Of a DNA stretch of 64,000 nt, positions 7,951-16,437 are shown piece after piece. The stretch lies in NCBI GenBank assembly GCA_002841495.1, contig PGZV01000011.1, forward strand, positions 1-64,000, written 5' to 3'. The notes beneath the pieces were generated by a model. The model saw only the letters and a list, made by a program, of their open reading frames with translations. It made no database searches and was not told the origin of the DNA. The DNA is from Firmicutes bacterium HGW-Firmicutes-2 (lineage in GTDB: Bacteria; Bacillota; Clostridia; Lachnospirales; Vallitaleaceae). The translations under genes were made by a program, and so were the position numbers. Every line of letters begins with the position of its first letter. Within the stretch, counting starts at the first letter, position 1.

Positions 7951-8961
7951 ATGAGAAATAAAGGAAATATAGTAGGCGTTTTAATTTTAATGATTGTATT
8001 GTTGATGTCAGGATGTACAGCGATTGGAAAAAATATTGAGAAAAGCAAGTTACAAGTAGTGACAACTGTCTTTGCTCCATATGATTGGACGAAAGTGATT
8101 TTAGGAAGCGAAGCTGCAAGATGGGATTTAACACTACTGCTTAACAATGGTGTAGATTTGCATAATTATCAGCCATCTGCAGAAGACATTGCAAAGTTGT
8201 CAAGCTGTGATCTTTTCATTTATGTTGGTGGTGAATCAGATGAATGGGTTGAAGATGCACTTAAGGCTGCAGATAATGATCAAATGACAGTGATTAGACT
8301 AATGGATGTGACAATAGATCAGTTACATGAAGAAGAGTTAGTTGAGGGTATGGAAGAACATAAGCATGAAGAGCATGAAGAGCATGAGGAGCATGAAGAA
8401 CATGAAGAACATGAAGGTGAATTTGATGAACATGTGTGGCTTTCACTAAAAAATGCTATGCTTTATAGTGAGGCAATTAGTCAAGCTTTAAGTGTGATTG
8501 ATCCTGATTATCAAAATACTTATGAAATAAATGCAAAAGCTTATATGGATCAATTAGAGGAACTTGACAAGGATTATCGTCATATGGTTGAAAAGGCGAA
8601 TACTCAAACGCTTCTTTTTGGTGATCGTTTTCCATTTAGGTATTTGGTCGAAGACTATGGTTTAGATTATTATGCAGCCTTTGTCGGATGCAGTGCAGAG
8701 ACTGAAGCTAGCTTTGATACCATCATTTTCTTGGCGGATAAAGTCAATGAACTACAATTGAAAGATATATTTATCCTCGAAGGATCCAATGGCAAAATTG
8801 CCGAAGCCATAAAAGAAAACACACTAAGTCAGGACATGGAGATTCTTGAACTTAATTCTATGCAAAGCATTTCCAAAGAAGCTATTGAAGGTGGCGCCAA
8901 TTATTTGGACCAAATGAAGAAAAACTATTTGCATTTAGAGCAAGCTTTGATTGGAGAATAA
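7951..8961 (+). CDS. Second metal ABC transporter substrate-binding lipoprotein
   Basis: Second receptor of the ZnuA/AdcA family (336 residues) in the same operon. Signal and lipobox LLMSGC, lipid Cys 22; GGAGG precedes the ATG. VVTTVFAPYDWTKVILG and the ligand region GVDLHNYQPSAEDIAKL match the family. The His-rich loop is an almost pure Glu-Glu-His repeat (six His at 3-residue spacing) ending at FDEHVWLSLKNA. The usual DPH motif is changed to DEH. The second-lobe region is unusual: FGDRFPFRYLVEDYGLDYYA has the conserved His replaced, so metal preference or affinity may differ from the first receptor. Confidence 0.87.
   Translation: MRNKGNIVGVLILMIVLLMSGCTAIGKNIEKSKLQVVTTVFAPYDWTKVILGSEAARWDLTLLLNNGVDLHNYQPSAEDIAKLSSCDLFIYVGGESDEWVEDALKAADNDQMTVIRLMDVTIDQLHEEELVEGMEEHKHEEHEEHEEHEEHEEHEGEFDEHVWLSLKNAMLYSEAISQALSVIDPDYQNTYEINAKAYMDQLEELDKDYRHMVEKANTQTLLFGDRFPFRYLVEDYGLDYYAAFVGCSAETEASFDTIIFLADKVNELQLKDIFILEGSNGKIAEAIKENTLSQDMEILELNSMQSISKEAIEGGANYLDQMKKNYLHLEQALIGE
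8365..8415 (+). repeat. 9-bp tandem repeat encoding Glu-Glu-His units
   Basis: CAT codons recur every nine bases (8365, 8374, 8383, 8392, 8401, 8410), separated by GAA/GAG pairs, inside the metal-binding loop of the second receptor. Unit number could change by replication slippage without shifting the frame. Confidence 0.85.
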
Positions 8962-8963
8962 GT

Positions 8964-9656
8964 ATGTCTGAGATAGAATGTAAAAAGTTGATAATCGGTT
9001 ATAATGGAACACCCTTATGTGAACCTATAGATCTGATTGTTGAACAGGGGCAATATCTCTTTATTATTGGAGAAAATGGATCGGGTAAAAGCAGCTTTAT
9101 TAAAACATTGACAGGTCTTTTGCCAAGAATTGATGGTCAGATCACATATTCCATTCCACATCAAAGATTGGGTTATGTGTCGCAGAAACATCAAGTCTAT
9201 ACTGATTTTCCTGCTACGAGTTTCGAAGTCATCCAATCTGGTGGACTATATAAATTAAAGAAAAGCCCCTTCTATAAGAAAGAAGATAAGAAAGCAGTAA
9301 GAGAATTAATGGCATCTTTAAAAATCAGCCACTTGGCCGAAAAAAGTTTTCATCATCTTTCAGGTGGACAGAAGCAAAGGGTCTTGATTGCAAGAGCTTT
9401 GATGACTACGGACCGATTGCTGATTCTTGATGAGCCAATCAATGGACTAGACCCCACAACTCGTAGGGAAGTATATGATATGCTAAAGGAACTTCATCAA
9501 AAAGGCATAACAATAATTATGGTTTCACATGACCATGAAGCAGCTTATCAGTATGGCACCCATATACTTACCTTTGAATCTGGTAAGTATAGACATATGG
9601 TTAATGAAAACCTTATTGAAGATGAGAAAGAGGTGGTTACATGTCGGAGCAACTAG
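8964..9656 (+). CDS. Second metal ABC transporter ATP-binding protein
   Basis: ATPase partner of the second receptor, 230 residues, starting two bases after it. Walker A GENGSGKSS (37-45), Q-loop YVSQ, signature LSGGQKQR, Walker B LLILDEP and H-loop SHD are present. It differs clearly from the first ATPase, so this is not a recent tandem duplication. It overlaps the permease gene by 16 bases. Confidence 0.9.
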   Translation: MSEIECKKLIIGYNGTPLCEPIDLIVEQGQYLFIIGENGSGKSSFIKTLTGLLPRIDGQITYSIPHQRLGYVSQKHQVYTDFPATSFEVIQSGGLYKLKKSPFYKKEDKKAVRELMASLKISHLAEKSFHHLSGGQKQRVLIARALMTTDRLLILDEPINGLDPTTRREVYDMLKELHQKGITIIMVSHDHEAAYQYGTHILTFESGKYRHMVNENLIEDEKEVVTCRSN

Positions 9657-10474
9657 CCTATTATTTATCCTTTCCATTTGTTCGATATGCAATTATTGTT
9701 GGCGTTTTGGTTGCTCTTTCTTCTTCCTTATTAGGTGTTGTTTTGGTCCTTAAACGGTTTTCTTATATTGGTAGTGGTCTATCTCATGTAGCATTTGGTA
9801 CCTATGCTATTGCTATGATACTGGGTTTTATGAATGATATGATTCTAGTAATGCCACTAACGGTGATTATTGCCATATTATTGTTAAGATCGAAACAGAT
9901 CAACATCAAAGGCGATGCTTCAATAGCGATGGTATCTATCAGTGCATTAGCCATTGGTTACTTCTTAATGAACGTATTTTCAGAATCAGCTAATATTTCA
10001 GCAGATGTATGTAGCACTTTGTTTGGATCAACATCCATATTAACTTTGACAAAAGTGGATGTCATTATGTCGATTGTAATGGCAATTAGTGTGATTCTTG
10101 TATTTGTCTTTTTTTATCATAGAATATTTTCTATTACTTTTGATGAGGAGTATGCAAATGCATCCGGTATAAAAGTGAATGGATTTAACACAGCCTTTTC
10201 CATCATTACAGCGGTGGTCATTGTTCTAGCTATGAACTTAGTAGGGTCCTTGTTAATCACTGGTTTGATTATCTTTCCTGCATTAACAGCAATGCGACTT
10301 TTTCATAGTTTTCTGAGGGTTGTGATTGCAACCACTATTATTTCGGTGGTCGGAGCATTTCTAGGGATGCTAATGGCCATATTAGTTTCATCACCGGTAG
10401 GATCAACCATTGTAATTATGTATTTGCTATTCTTTTTTATAGGGTATTTTATTAGTAAGTTCGGAGGTGAATAG
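9641..10474 (+). CDS. Second metal ABC transporter permease
   Basis: ABC-3 family permease, 277 residues and mostly hydrophobic. Family landmarks are LVALSSSLLGVVLVLKRFSY, GSGLSHVAFGTYAIA, KGDASIAMVSISALAIGYFL and LVGSLLITGLIIFPALTAMR. With the preceding receptor and ATPase it completes a second importer, giving two full systems under one promoter. The two may differ in affinity or in metal (zinc and manganese are the usual substrates of this family). Confidence 0.9.
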   Translation: MSEQLAYYLSFPFVRYAIIVGVLVALSSSLLGVVLVLKRFSYIGSGLSHVAFGTYAIAMILGFMNDMILVMPLTVIIAILLLRSKQINIKGDASIAMVSISALAIGYFLMNVFSESANISADVCSTLFGSTSILTLTKVDVIMSIVMAISVILVFVFFYHRIFSITFDEEYANASGIKVNGFNTAFSIITAVVIVLAMNLVGSLLITGLIIFPALTAMRLFHSFLRVVIATTIISVVGAFLGMLMAILVSSPVGSTIVIMYLLFFFIGYFISKFGGE

Positions 10475-10476
10475 CT

Positions 10477-11136
10477 ATGATAAAAATAAAAATATTTGGT
10501 GTTATAATAGCAATTATTTTATTACTTTCAAGTTGTAGTTCTGTCAGTGTGAAGAAGGAAGCTAACAATACGAAGACAGTTGATGATGTATTGAATGAGC
10601 AAATTAAAGCTGCAGAAGGTTCTAAAGATGCTCAGTCTATCCTAGACGACGGAACAGTCGATGATCAGATACAGGCAATTGTGGAGGAAATAGCTGACTC
10701 TGTTGGAATAGAAGAATTTAATGCTGGTTTTATTGTGCCAGAATCAGATACTATTGGGTTTGACTATATAAGTGAGGACTACATCGATTTAACTACCCTA
10801 AACAAAGATATGGTATACGCTATGGTTTATCAAATGATGGTCGATCCGGAAACCTTTATGAATAAGGAAATAAAAATGAAGGGCTTATTCTCAGTGTACT
10901 ATGATGAGAATACAAAAACTAATTACTTTGCGATCTTGATAGAAGATGCATTGGCTTGTTGTGCTTCAGGTATTGAGTTTATTTGGGATGATGGTAGTCA
11001 TGTATACCCTGATGATTACCCAGAAGTTGGCAGTGTCATTATGGTTACTGGTATTTTTGAAACATACATTGAAGAAGGCAACTCTAATGAATATCTAAGA
11101 CTTAGAGATTGCACGCTAGAGCTAAGCAGCCCTTAG
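10477..11136 (+). CDS. Lipoprotein of unknown function at the end of the zinc operon
   Basis: A 219-residue lipoprotein (lipobox LLLSSC, lipid Cys 20) starting two bases after the permease stop. An acidic, probably flexible region (about 25-85) is followed by a compact domain with KGLFSVYYDENTKTNYFAIL and the notable di-cysteine ALACCASGIEFIWDDG, then VGSVIMVTGIFETYIEEG and YLRLRDCTLEL. The beta-rich pattern suggests an OB-like fold, and the Cys-Cys pair plus operon position suggest binding or delivery of metal. I do not recognise a named family; similar small domains occur near Zn transport genes in Clostridia, as far as I recall. Confidence 0.75.
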   Translation: MIKIKIFGVIIAIILLLSSCSSVSVKKEANNTKTVDDVLNEQIKAAEGSKDAQSILDDGTVDDQIQAIVEEIADSVGIEEFNAGFIVPESDTIGFDYISEDYIDLTTLNKDMVYAMVYQMMVDPETFMNKEIKMKGLFSVYYDENTKTNYFAILIEDALACCASGIEFIWDDGSHVYPDDYPEVGSVIMVTGIFETYIEEGNSNEYLRLRDCTLELSSP

Positions 11137-11414
11137 TATTAATAGTGGATGAATAATCACTAAAACAATCTGTGTTCTAATATTTAATAACCTTTATAAG
11201 TATAGTATATACATTTGTTGCATATGCATTATTTAATGCGATTCTTTGAATAATAATTGACCCTTTAACCATAATTGCTATTTTTAAGATTGAATAGAAT
11301 AATTGTATAATAAGCCAGTATATTGTTAGACATGTATAAGTATGCGTAGTATTCTTATGATTATCATCACTATAGTTTAAGAAGTAGTGAAAAAAGACAT
11401 AAGGAGAAAACATC

Positions 11415-12578
11415 ATGTCACTTTTAATTATTATTTATTTAGCCTTTATTAGTTTGGGATTGCCGGATGCATTACTAGGATCTTCATGGACGGTCATGCA
11501 TTTAGAATTTGGAGTATCTATAGAATTTGCCGGGGCAATAGCCATGATTATCAGTGGCGGTACAATTTTATCCAGTTTATATTCATCCAGAATCATCCGT
11601 AGATTTGGAACTGGAAAAGTTGTGGCTGTAAGTGTAACGATGACGGCGATTGCGCTTATTGGTTTTTCAGTATCAAGTGCTATATGGATGCTTATGCTAT
11701 GTGCTGTTCCACTTGGACTTGGTGCAGGAGCCGTTGATGCTGCGCTTAATAATTTTGTTGCCCTTCATTATAAGCCACGTCATATGAATTGGCTACATTG
11801 TTTCTGGGGTGTAGGCGCATCTGGGGGACCTTTAATTCTAGGATTGATTATAGCTAGAAATGGTACATGGAGAAATGGGTATACCATCGTTGGCATCATT
11901 CAGTTTGCCTTAGTCATTGTGTTATTTGTTACATTACCCATGTGGAAAAGATTTACAACAGAAATGTCAAAAGAAAATCATGAGGATATGGCTTTTATAT
12001 CCAATCGTAAAGCCTTTAAGATTAAAGGCGTAAAACTCGTACTTGCTACATTTTTATTCTATTGTTCACTAGAAGCAGGTACAGGATTATGGGCTGCCAG
12101 TTATTTAACCACACAAAGAGGTGTGTCGCCTGCAAATGCAGCATTATGGACATCGATGTACTATGGTGGTATCACTGCAGGCAGATTCTTATCTGGAATA
12201 ATAGCTGAGAAGATTAAAGGAGAAACCCTAATTAGAGGTGGTTTGATGATGATCTTTGGTGGTGTTGTCCTACTGATATTGCCTTTGCCATTAATAATCA
12301 GTATGTCAGGATTGCTTCTGATTGGTCTTGGTTGTGCACCAATATATCCGAGTATGATACATCTAACACCGGATCGTTTCGGTAAAGTTGCATCTCAATC
12401 CATAATAGGACTTTCCATGGCATTTGCCTATATTGGCAGCACATTTATGCCACCACTACTTGGAGCGGTTGCATCCGTCCTCTCTTTAAAGATTCTACCT
12501 TATGCATTGCTTATATTTGCTATTGGCATGATCATAAGCAGTGAGCGTCTAAGAAAAACCATAGTTCTACCGCAATAA
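11415..12578 (+). CDS. MFS transporter, FucP-like
   Basis: A 387-residue major facilitator protein with 12 predicted membrane spans. The first half has LGLPDALLGSSWTVMH and the loop-2 region SSRIIRRFGTGKV. NWLHCFWGVGASGGPLIL and, in the second half, ALWTSMYYGGITAGRFLSG resemble the fucose permease-like sugar MFS group. Its substrate cannot be read from sequence. It converges on an AraC regulator with 58 bases between, a common pairing for sugar uptake, though divergent pairs are more usual. AAGGAG precedes the ATG. Confidence 0.85.
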   Translation: MSLLIIIYLAFISLGLPDALLGSSWTVMHLEFGVSIEFAGAIAMIISGGTILSSLYSSRIIRRFGTGKVVAVSVTMTAIALIGFSVSSAIWMLMLCAVPLGLGAGAVDAALNNFVALHYKPRHMNWLHCFWGVGASGGPLILGLIIARNGTWRNGYTIVGIIQFALVIVLFVTLPMWKRFTTEMSKENHEDMAFISNRKAFKIKGVKLVLATFLFYCSLEAGTGLWAASYLTTQRGVSPANAALWTSMYYGGITAGRFLSGIIAEKIKGETLIRGGLMMIFGGVVLLILPLPLIISMSGLLLIGLGCAPIYPSMIHLTPDRFGKVASQSIIGLSMAFAYIGSTFMPPLLGAVASVLSLKILPYALLIFAIGMIISSERLRKTIVLPQ

Positions 12579-12636
12579 GTCCATGAAGTTGAAGCAATCA
12601 GTTCGAAAAAATTATAAAATTCAAAGCGTACATGAA

Positions 12637-13536
12637 CTATTTGTTTTGGTGTAAATGTCTAAATTCTTTTGGTGTACAGACGTATTGCTCTTTGAATTTT
12701 TTTGAAAAGTAAGAGGGGTTACCAAACCCAAGTTCATAGCTAATATTTAATATTGAAAGATTGGTTGCGATAAGTTTGATGGCTGCCATCTGCAAGCGAT
12801 GATTTAATATATAATCATTTGGTGTGGTTTGAAGGGTTTTTCTAAAGAGTCGGTAACATTCGCTTTCGCTGATATCTGCAACAGAAGCCAAATCTTTAAT
12901 GGCAAGTTTCTGATCATAATGAGTATGGATGAATTTTGTGATTTTATCCAGTCTTATTTTACTTTCAGTAACGGGTGGTATAGGCTCAAACAAGGTTGGT
13001 TGGTTGACACATAGGATATACCATGCATCTAATAGGCTCGCTTGTACAGATAACTCATAGCCAAATCTCTGATCCGTATAGACTGAAAAAGCTTTGTTGA
13101 TCTTCTCTAGAATGAGTCGTTCCCACATAATCATAGGTGAAAGCTTAATAGCTGACAATGATTTATTAGAACAAATTGGTTTAACAAATTCATTGTAGAT
13201 CCTACTGTCGAAGCGGCCACCAAGGAATTCAGGCTTTAAAACAAAATTAATGATATGGCAGTCGATGGAACTTGTTTGGGTTAAGCGATGCATGGTGTTA
13301 CTATTGATAAAGACGCCATCACCTTCTTCTAACTCAAGTGAACCGTCAACGTATTCTAGATGTGTTGAGCCTTCTACGACTACAACCAATTCAATTTCTT
13401 CATGCCAGTGCCATGGTACTTCTTTTAAGATGAATTGTGAAAAGTACTCATCATATCCTGCAAGTGGAAACAAACTGTCACCATGACTATTTTGTTCTAA
13501 TCCATTTTCATCGGTTTCAATAATATGGTTTTGCAT
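12637..13536 (-). CDS. AraC-family regulator with cupin sensor domain
   Basis: A 299-residue transcription regulator. The N-terminal cupin (about 25-100) contains VPWHWHEEIELVVVVEGSTH and GDGVFINSNTMHRL, the usual sugar-sensing double-stranded beta-helix motifs. The C-terminal AraC/XylS DNA-binding part (about 195-295) has the two helix-turn-helix units IKDLASVADISESECYRLFR and LNISYELGFGNPSYFSKKFK, ending TPKEFR. AGGAGG lies just before the ATG on the minus strand. The likely target is the adjacent MFS gene, inferred from position only. Confidence 0.9.
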   Translation of the reverse strand: MQNHIIETDENGLEQNSHGDSLFPLAGYDEYFSQFILKEVPWHWHEEIELVVVVEGSTHLEYVDGSLELEEGDGVFINSNTMHRLTQTSSIDCHIINFVLKPEFLGGRFDSRIYNEFVKPICSNKSLSAIKLSPMIMWERLILEKINKAFSVYTDQRFGYELSVQASLLDAWYILCVNQPTLFEPIPPVTESKIRLDKITKFIHTHYDQKLAIKDLASVADISESECYRLFRKTLQTTPNDYILNHRLQMAAIKLIATNLSILNISYELGFGNPSYFSKKFKEQYVCTPKEFRHLHQNK

Positions 13537-13832
13537 TTTGCCTCCTGTTGGTAGAATTATTGTATTATTTGTGATTATAACAGTAGTAAAAACATTTATC
13601 AGATAGAATTATTATAACATATCAGTAGGTGAAGGTATAAAATATTATTAGCATAGTAGCAGTTTGAGATAACTGTAATATGAAAAAAATTTATCTAGAG
13701 CACAACTTTATATTTGAAAAAATCCTATGTAATATCACATGGGATTTTTTATTTGTCGTTATATATTTACTAAAAGACTTTATAACAATAGATTCTTTTT
13801 ATTAATATAAAAGGCAAATAAGAAATTAGTAA
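13537..13832. other. Intergenic stretch with an orphan terminator
   Basis: AT-rich DNA between the divergent AraC and DUF134 genes. It contains no ORF with a ribosome-binding site. The only clear structure is the terminator hairpin at 13717-13750. Confidence 0.5.
13717..13750. terminator. Terminator hairpin with no obvious gene before it
   Basis: AAAAATCCTATGT and ACATGGGATTTTT pair over 13 bases with one G-T wobble and a short loop, flanked by A and T runs on both sides. The genes on either side diverge from this region, so no annotated transcript ends here. It may close a short untranslated RNA. Confidence 0.5.
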
Positions 13833-13860
13833 TTGACATATGCCGAAAATGATTTATAAT
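13833..13860 (+). promoter_or_regulatory. Promoter of the DUF134/NifX/MinD cluster, with a direct repeat
   Basis: TTGACA (13833-13838), a 16-bp spacer and TATAAT (13855-13860). CATATGCCGAAAA starts in the -35 at 13837 and recurs as CATATGCCAAAA at 13876, 39 bp downstream. The pair brackets the -10 and could be the binding sites of a regulator, possibly the DUF134 protein itself. Confidence 0.6.
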
Positions 13861-13933
13861 ATAAAACATAAGTAGCATATGCCAAAAACTACAAAGAAGT
13901 AATAAATCTACCATGAAGAGAGGTGAATGGGTA

Positions 13934-14314
13934 ATGCCAAGACCAAGAAAATGGAAAAAAGTATGTTGTTTACCAGAAAGCAACCTGTATGGACCGCTTA
14001 ACACATCCGAAATAGAAAAGGAAATCATTCAGATGAGTGTTGAAGAATATGAAACCATTCGGCTTATAGATCTTGAAGGTTTGACTCAGGAAGCGTGTGC
14101 CGAAAGAATGCAAGTGGCACGTGCTACTGTTCAAAATATTTATAAGGATGCACGAAGCAAAATAGCCGAGTCCTTAGTAAATGGAAACCTACTTAAGATT
14201 GAAGGCGGAGATTACCAACTTTACAACGAAAGTGAACGAATGCATGGTTGTGGCGGATGTCGAAGAAATAGATGTGGTAAACCATTAAGAGATATTATTA
14301 GAATGGAGAGTTAA
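13934..14314 (+). CDS. DUF134 helix-turn-helix protein
   Basis: A 126-residue DUF134 protein. The start at 13934 gives the family N-terminus [15 protein letters not shown] and has GAGAGGTG upstream; an ATG at 13913 precedes that site. The middle ([20 protein letters not shown], then [20 protein letters not shown]) is a sigma-70 region 4-like helix-turn-helix, and the tail is Cys-rich ([13 protein letters not shown]), possibly a metal or Fe-S site. DUF134 proteins commonly lie beside NifX-like and MinD-like ATPase genes, as here, and are presumed to regulate them. Confidence 0.88.
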   Translation: MPRPRKWKKVCCLPESNLYGPLNTSEIEKEIIQMSVEEYETIRLIDLEGLTQEACAERMQVARATVQNIYKDARSKIAESLVNGNLLKIEGGDYQLYNESERMHGCGGCRRNRCGKPLRDIIRMES

Positions 14315-14315
14315 T

Positions 14316-14684
14316 ATGAAAATAGCAATACCAGTAGATGACAAAACAATGGAAAGCAATATATGTATATCTTTTGGACGTACACCATATTTCCTTATTT
14401 ATGATACAAAAACGAAAGATAGTGTTTTCTTAGATAATAGTGCAGCAGCTAGTCAAGGAGGTGCCGGCATCAAGGCCGCACAGACTGTTGTTGATCGTAA
14501 AGTTGTTGCTCTGATTACGCCACGATGCGGTGAGAATGCTGCAGAGGTAATGCAGGTGGCAAATATCAAAATATACAAATCGATGAACAACTCAATTAGG
14601 GATAATATTGAGGCTGTAAAAAACGGTAAGCTATCACTACTTGATGATATTCATGCGGGTTTCCATGGACATGGTGGAGAGTAG
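14316..14684 (+). CDS. NifX/NifB-type cofactor-binding protein
   Basis: A 122-residue protein of the dinitrogenase iron-molybdenum cofactor biosynthesis fold (NifX, NafY and ORP group). The RNase H-like core shows MKIAIPVDDKTMESNICISF near the start, SQGGAGIKAAQTVVDRKV, then ITPRCGENAAEVMQ; the C-terminus ends in His and Gly (HAGFHGHGGE). Members bind metal-sulfur clusters. No nif genes are visible, so the likely role is carrying another cluster, as ORP does with Mo-Cu. It starts one base after the DUF134 stop. Confidence 0.85.
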   Translation: MKIAIPVDDKTMESNICISFGRTPYFLIYDTKTKDSVFLDNSAAASQGGAGIKAAQTVVDRKVVALITPRCGENAAEVMQVANIKIYKSMNNSIRDNIEAVKNGKLSLLDDIHAGFHGHGGE

Positions 14685-14685
14685 G

Positions 14686-15522
14686 ATGAAGATAGCTGTT
14701 TTAAGCGGAAAAGGAGGAACAGGTAAAACACTGGTGTCTGTTAATCTGGCTGCAGCAGCAAAAGAGGCCGTCTATATTGACTGTGATGTGGAAGAACCGA
14801 ACGGTCATCTTTTTTTCAAGCCAGAGAAGATTGAGTCCGTAGATGTATCCATTAAAATGCCATATGTGGATGAAGGACTTTGTGTCGGCTGTCGTAAATG
14901 TGTTGACTTCTGTAAATATAATGCCTTAGCTTATATAGGTACTAAATTGTATGTATTTGAAGAAGTTTGTCATTCATGTGGGGGATGCGTTATGTTTTGC
15001 CCTGAAAAAGCGTTGTCTGAAAAAGATAAAGTCATTGGAGAAGTCAAAAGGGGTATTTCAGAAAATATAACCGTCATTACCGGAATCATGAACACAGGAG
15101 AAACATCCGGCATTCCTATTATAAAAAAGCTTCTAGAGGATAAAAATGAAAGCAAGAATCTAACCTTCATTGATTGTCCACCAGGAAGTGCCTGCATCGT
15201 TATGGAAAGTATTAAAGATGCAGACTACTGTATATTGGTGGCAGAACCGAGCTTGTTTGGTGTTCATAATCTTGAAATGGTTTATGAACTCATAAATTTA
15301 TTCAAAAAGCCCCATGGTGTCGTTCTCAATAAATGCTTCAATGGAAATAATCCTTCTGAAAAGTTTTGTATAGAAAAAGGCATTAAGATACTTGGGAAGA
15401 TTCCTTTTGATAATGAACTTGGGACACTGAACTCAAATGCGTTGATTTCAGTTAGAAAGAGCGAAAAGTACCGAGATATATTCGCCTCACTGCTTCAGAC
15501 AGTAATGAAGGAGACAATATGA
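14686..15522 (+). CDS. MinD/Mrp-type ATPase with inserted ferredoxin domain (first copy)
   Basis: P-loop ATPase of the MinD/Mrp family, 278 residues. The start is placed at 14686, right after the previous stop, giving MKIAVLSGKGGTGKT with the deviant Walker A at the N-terminus; an upstream in-frame ATG lies inside the previous gene. Residues about 60-110 carry a 2x[4Fe-4S] ferredoxin insert (CVGCRKCVDFCKYNAL and CHSCGGCVMFCPEKAL). FIDCPPGSACIVMESI is the switch II region. Similar paired ATPases (Orp3/Orp4) belong to the Desulfovibrio ORP complex. It overlaps the next gene by four bases. Confidence 0.9.
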   Translation: MKIAVLSGKGGTGKTLVSVNLAAAAKEAVYIDCDVEEPNGHLFFKPEKIESVDVSIKMPYVDEGLCVGCRKCVDFCKYNALAYIGTKLYVFEEVCHSCGGCVMFCPEKALSEKDKVIGEVKRGISENITVITGIMNTGETSGIPIIKKLLEDKNESKNLTFIDCPPGSACIVMESIKDADYCILVAEPSLFGVHNLEMVYELINLFKKPHGVVLNKCFNGNNPSEKFCIEKGIKILGKIPFDNELGTLNSNALISVRKSEKYRDIFASLLQTVMKETI

Positions 15523-16382
15523 GACAGCTGTTAATTCTAAGTGGTAAAGGTGGTACAGGTAAGACTACGATTGCTAGTGCTTTTATTAAGTTATCAAATG
15601 CGAAAGCCTATGCAGATTGTGACGTGGATGCACCTAATTTACACCTGATTATGAGCCACCAAAGTGAATTCAAAAGTACAGATTATTATGGACTGCCCAA
15701 GGCCGAGATTGATCTTGAATTGTGTATACGATGCGATCAGTGTAGACAGAACTGCAGGTTTGGTGCGATATCTGCGATTACAGATTATAGGGTTGATCCG
15801 TTTGCATGCGAAGGCTGTGGCGTTTGCGAGGTAATCTGCCCTGCTGAGGCGATAAGGTTAAAACCTGCAATAGCAGGTGAATTAATGCTTTATAAAGATG
15901 AAGCGGTATTTTCGACGGCTCAACTCAAAATGGGAAGCGGTACCTCTGGTATGTTGGTCACCGAGGTAAAAAAACAGATGATAGCTGAATCAAAAGATGC
16001 AGAAATGGCTATAATTGATGGATCACCAGGGATTGGGTGTCCGGTCATATCCTCACTAAGCGGTGTGGACATGGTATTAATTGTTACTGAACCCTCTATA
16101 TCAGGTATTAGGGATATGGAACGCATCCTTAAAACTGCTGGAAAATTCCAAACAAAAATAGCAGTATGTATCAATAAATATGATATGAACATTGAAAATA
16201 CAAAACAGATTGAAGCGTTTTGTCAAAAGAGTAAGCTGCCTTTTACAGGGAGAATACCATACGACTCGAATGCACTAACAGCAATCAATAATGCAATGAG
16301 TATTGTAGATATAGATTGTGCGGCAGGGAGGGCTACTAGGGATGTATTTGATAAGACGATGATCATATTTGAATATTTATAA
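15519..16382 (+). CDS. MinD/Mrp-type ATPase with inserted ferredoxin domain (second copy)
   Basis: Paralogue of the preceding ATPase, 287 residues, starting in an ATGA overlap. Walker A is SGKGGTGKTT near the N-terminus. The ferredoxin insert has CIRCDQCRQNCRFGAI and CEGCGVCEVICPAEAI. IIDGSPGIGCPVISSLSGVD gives the switch II region. The two copies are clearly diverged, consistent with a heteromeric pair that assembles or moves a metal-sulfur cluster, powered by ATP. Confidence 0.9.
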   Translation: MRQLLILSGKGGTGKTTIASAFIKLSNAKAYADCDVDAPNLHLIMSHQSEFKSTDYYGLPKAEIDLELCIRCDQCRQNCRFGAISAITDYRVDPFACEGCGVCEVICPAEAIRLKPAIAGELMLYKDEAVFSTAQLKMGSGTSGMLVTEVKKQMIAESKDAEMAIIDGSPGIGCPVISSLSGVDMVLIVTEPSISGIRDMERILKTAGKFQTKIAVCINKYDMNIENTKQIEAFCQKSKLPFTGRIPYDSNALTAINNAMSIVDIDCAAGRATRDVFDKTMIIFEYL

Positions 16383-16437
16383 TCTAAATATTAAGGCGTT
16401 AACTAGTGTAAATATTAGAAAAATGGAGGAAAAAGAA

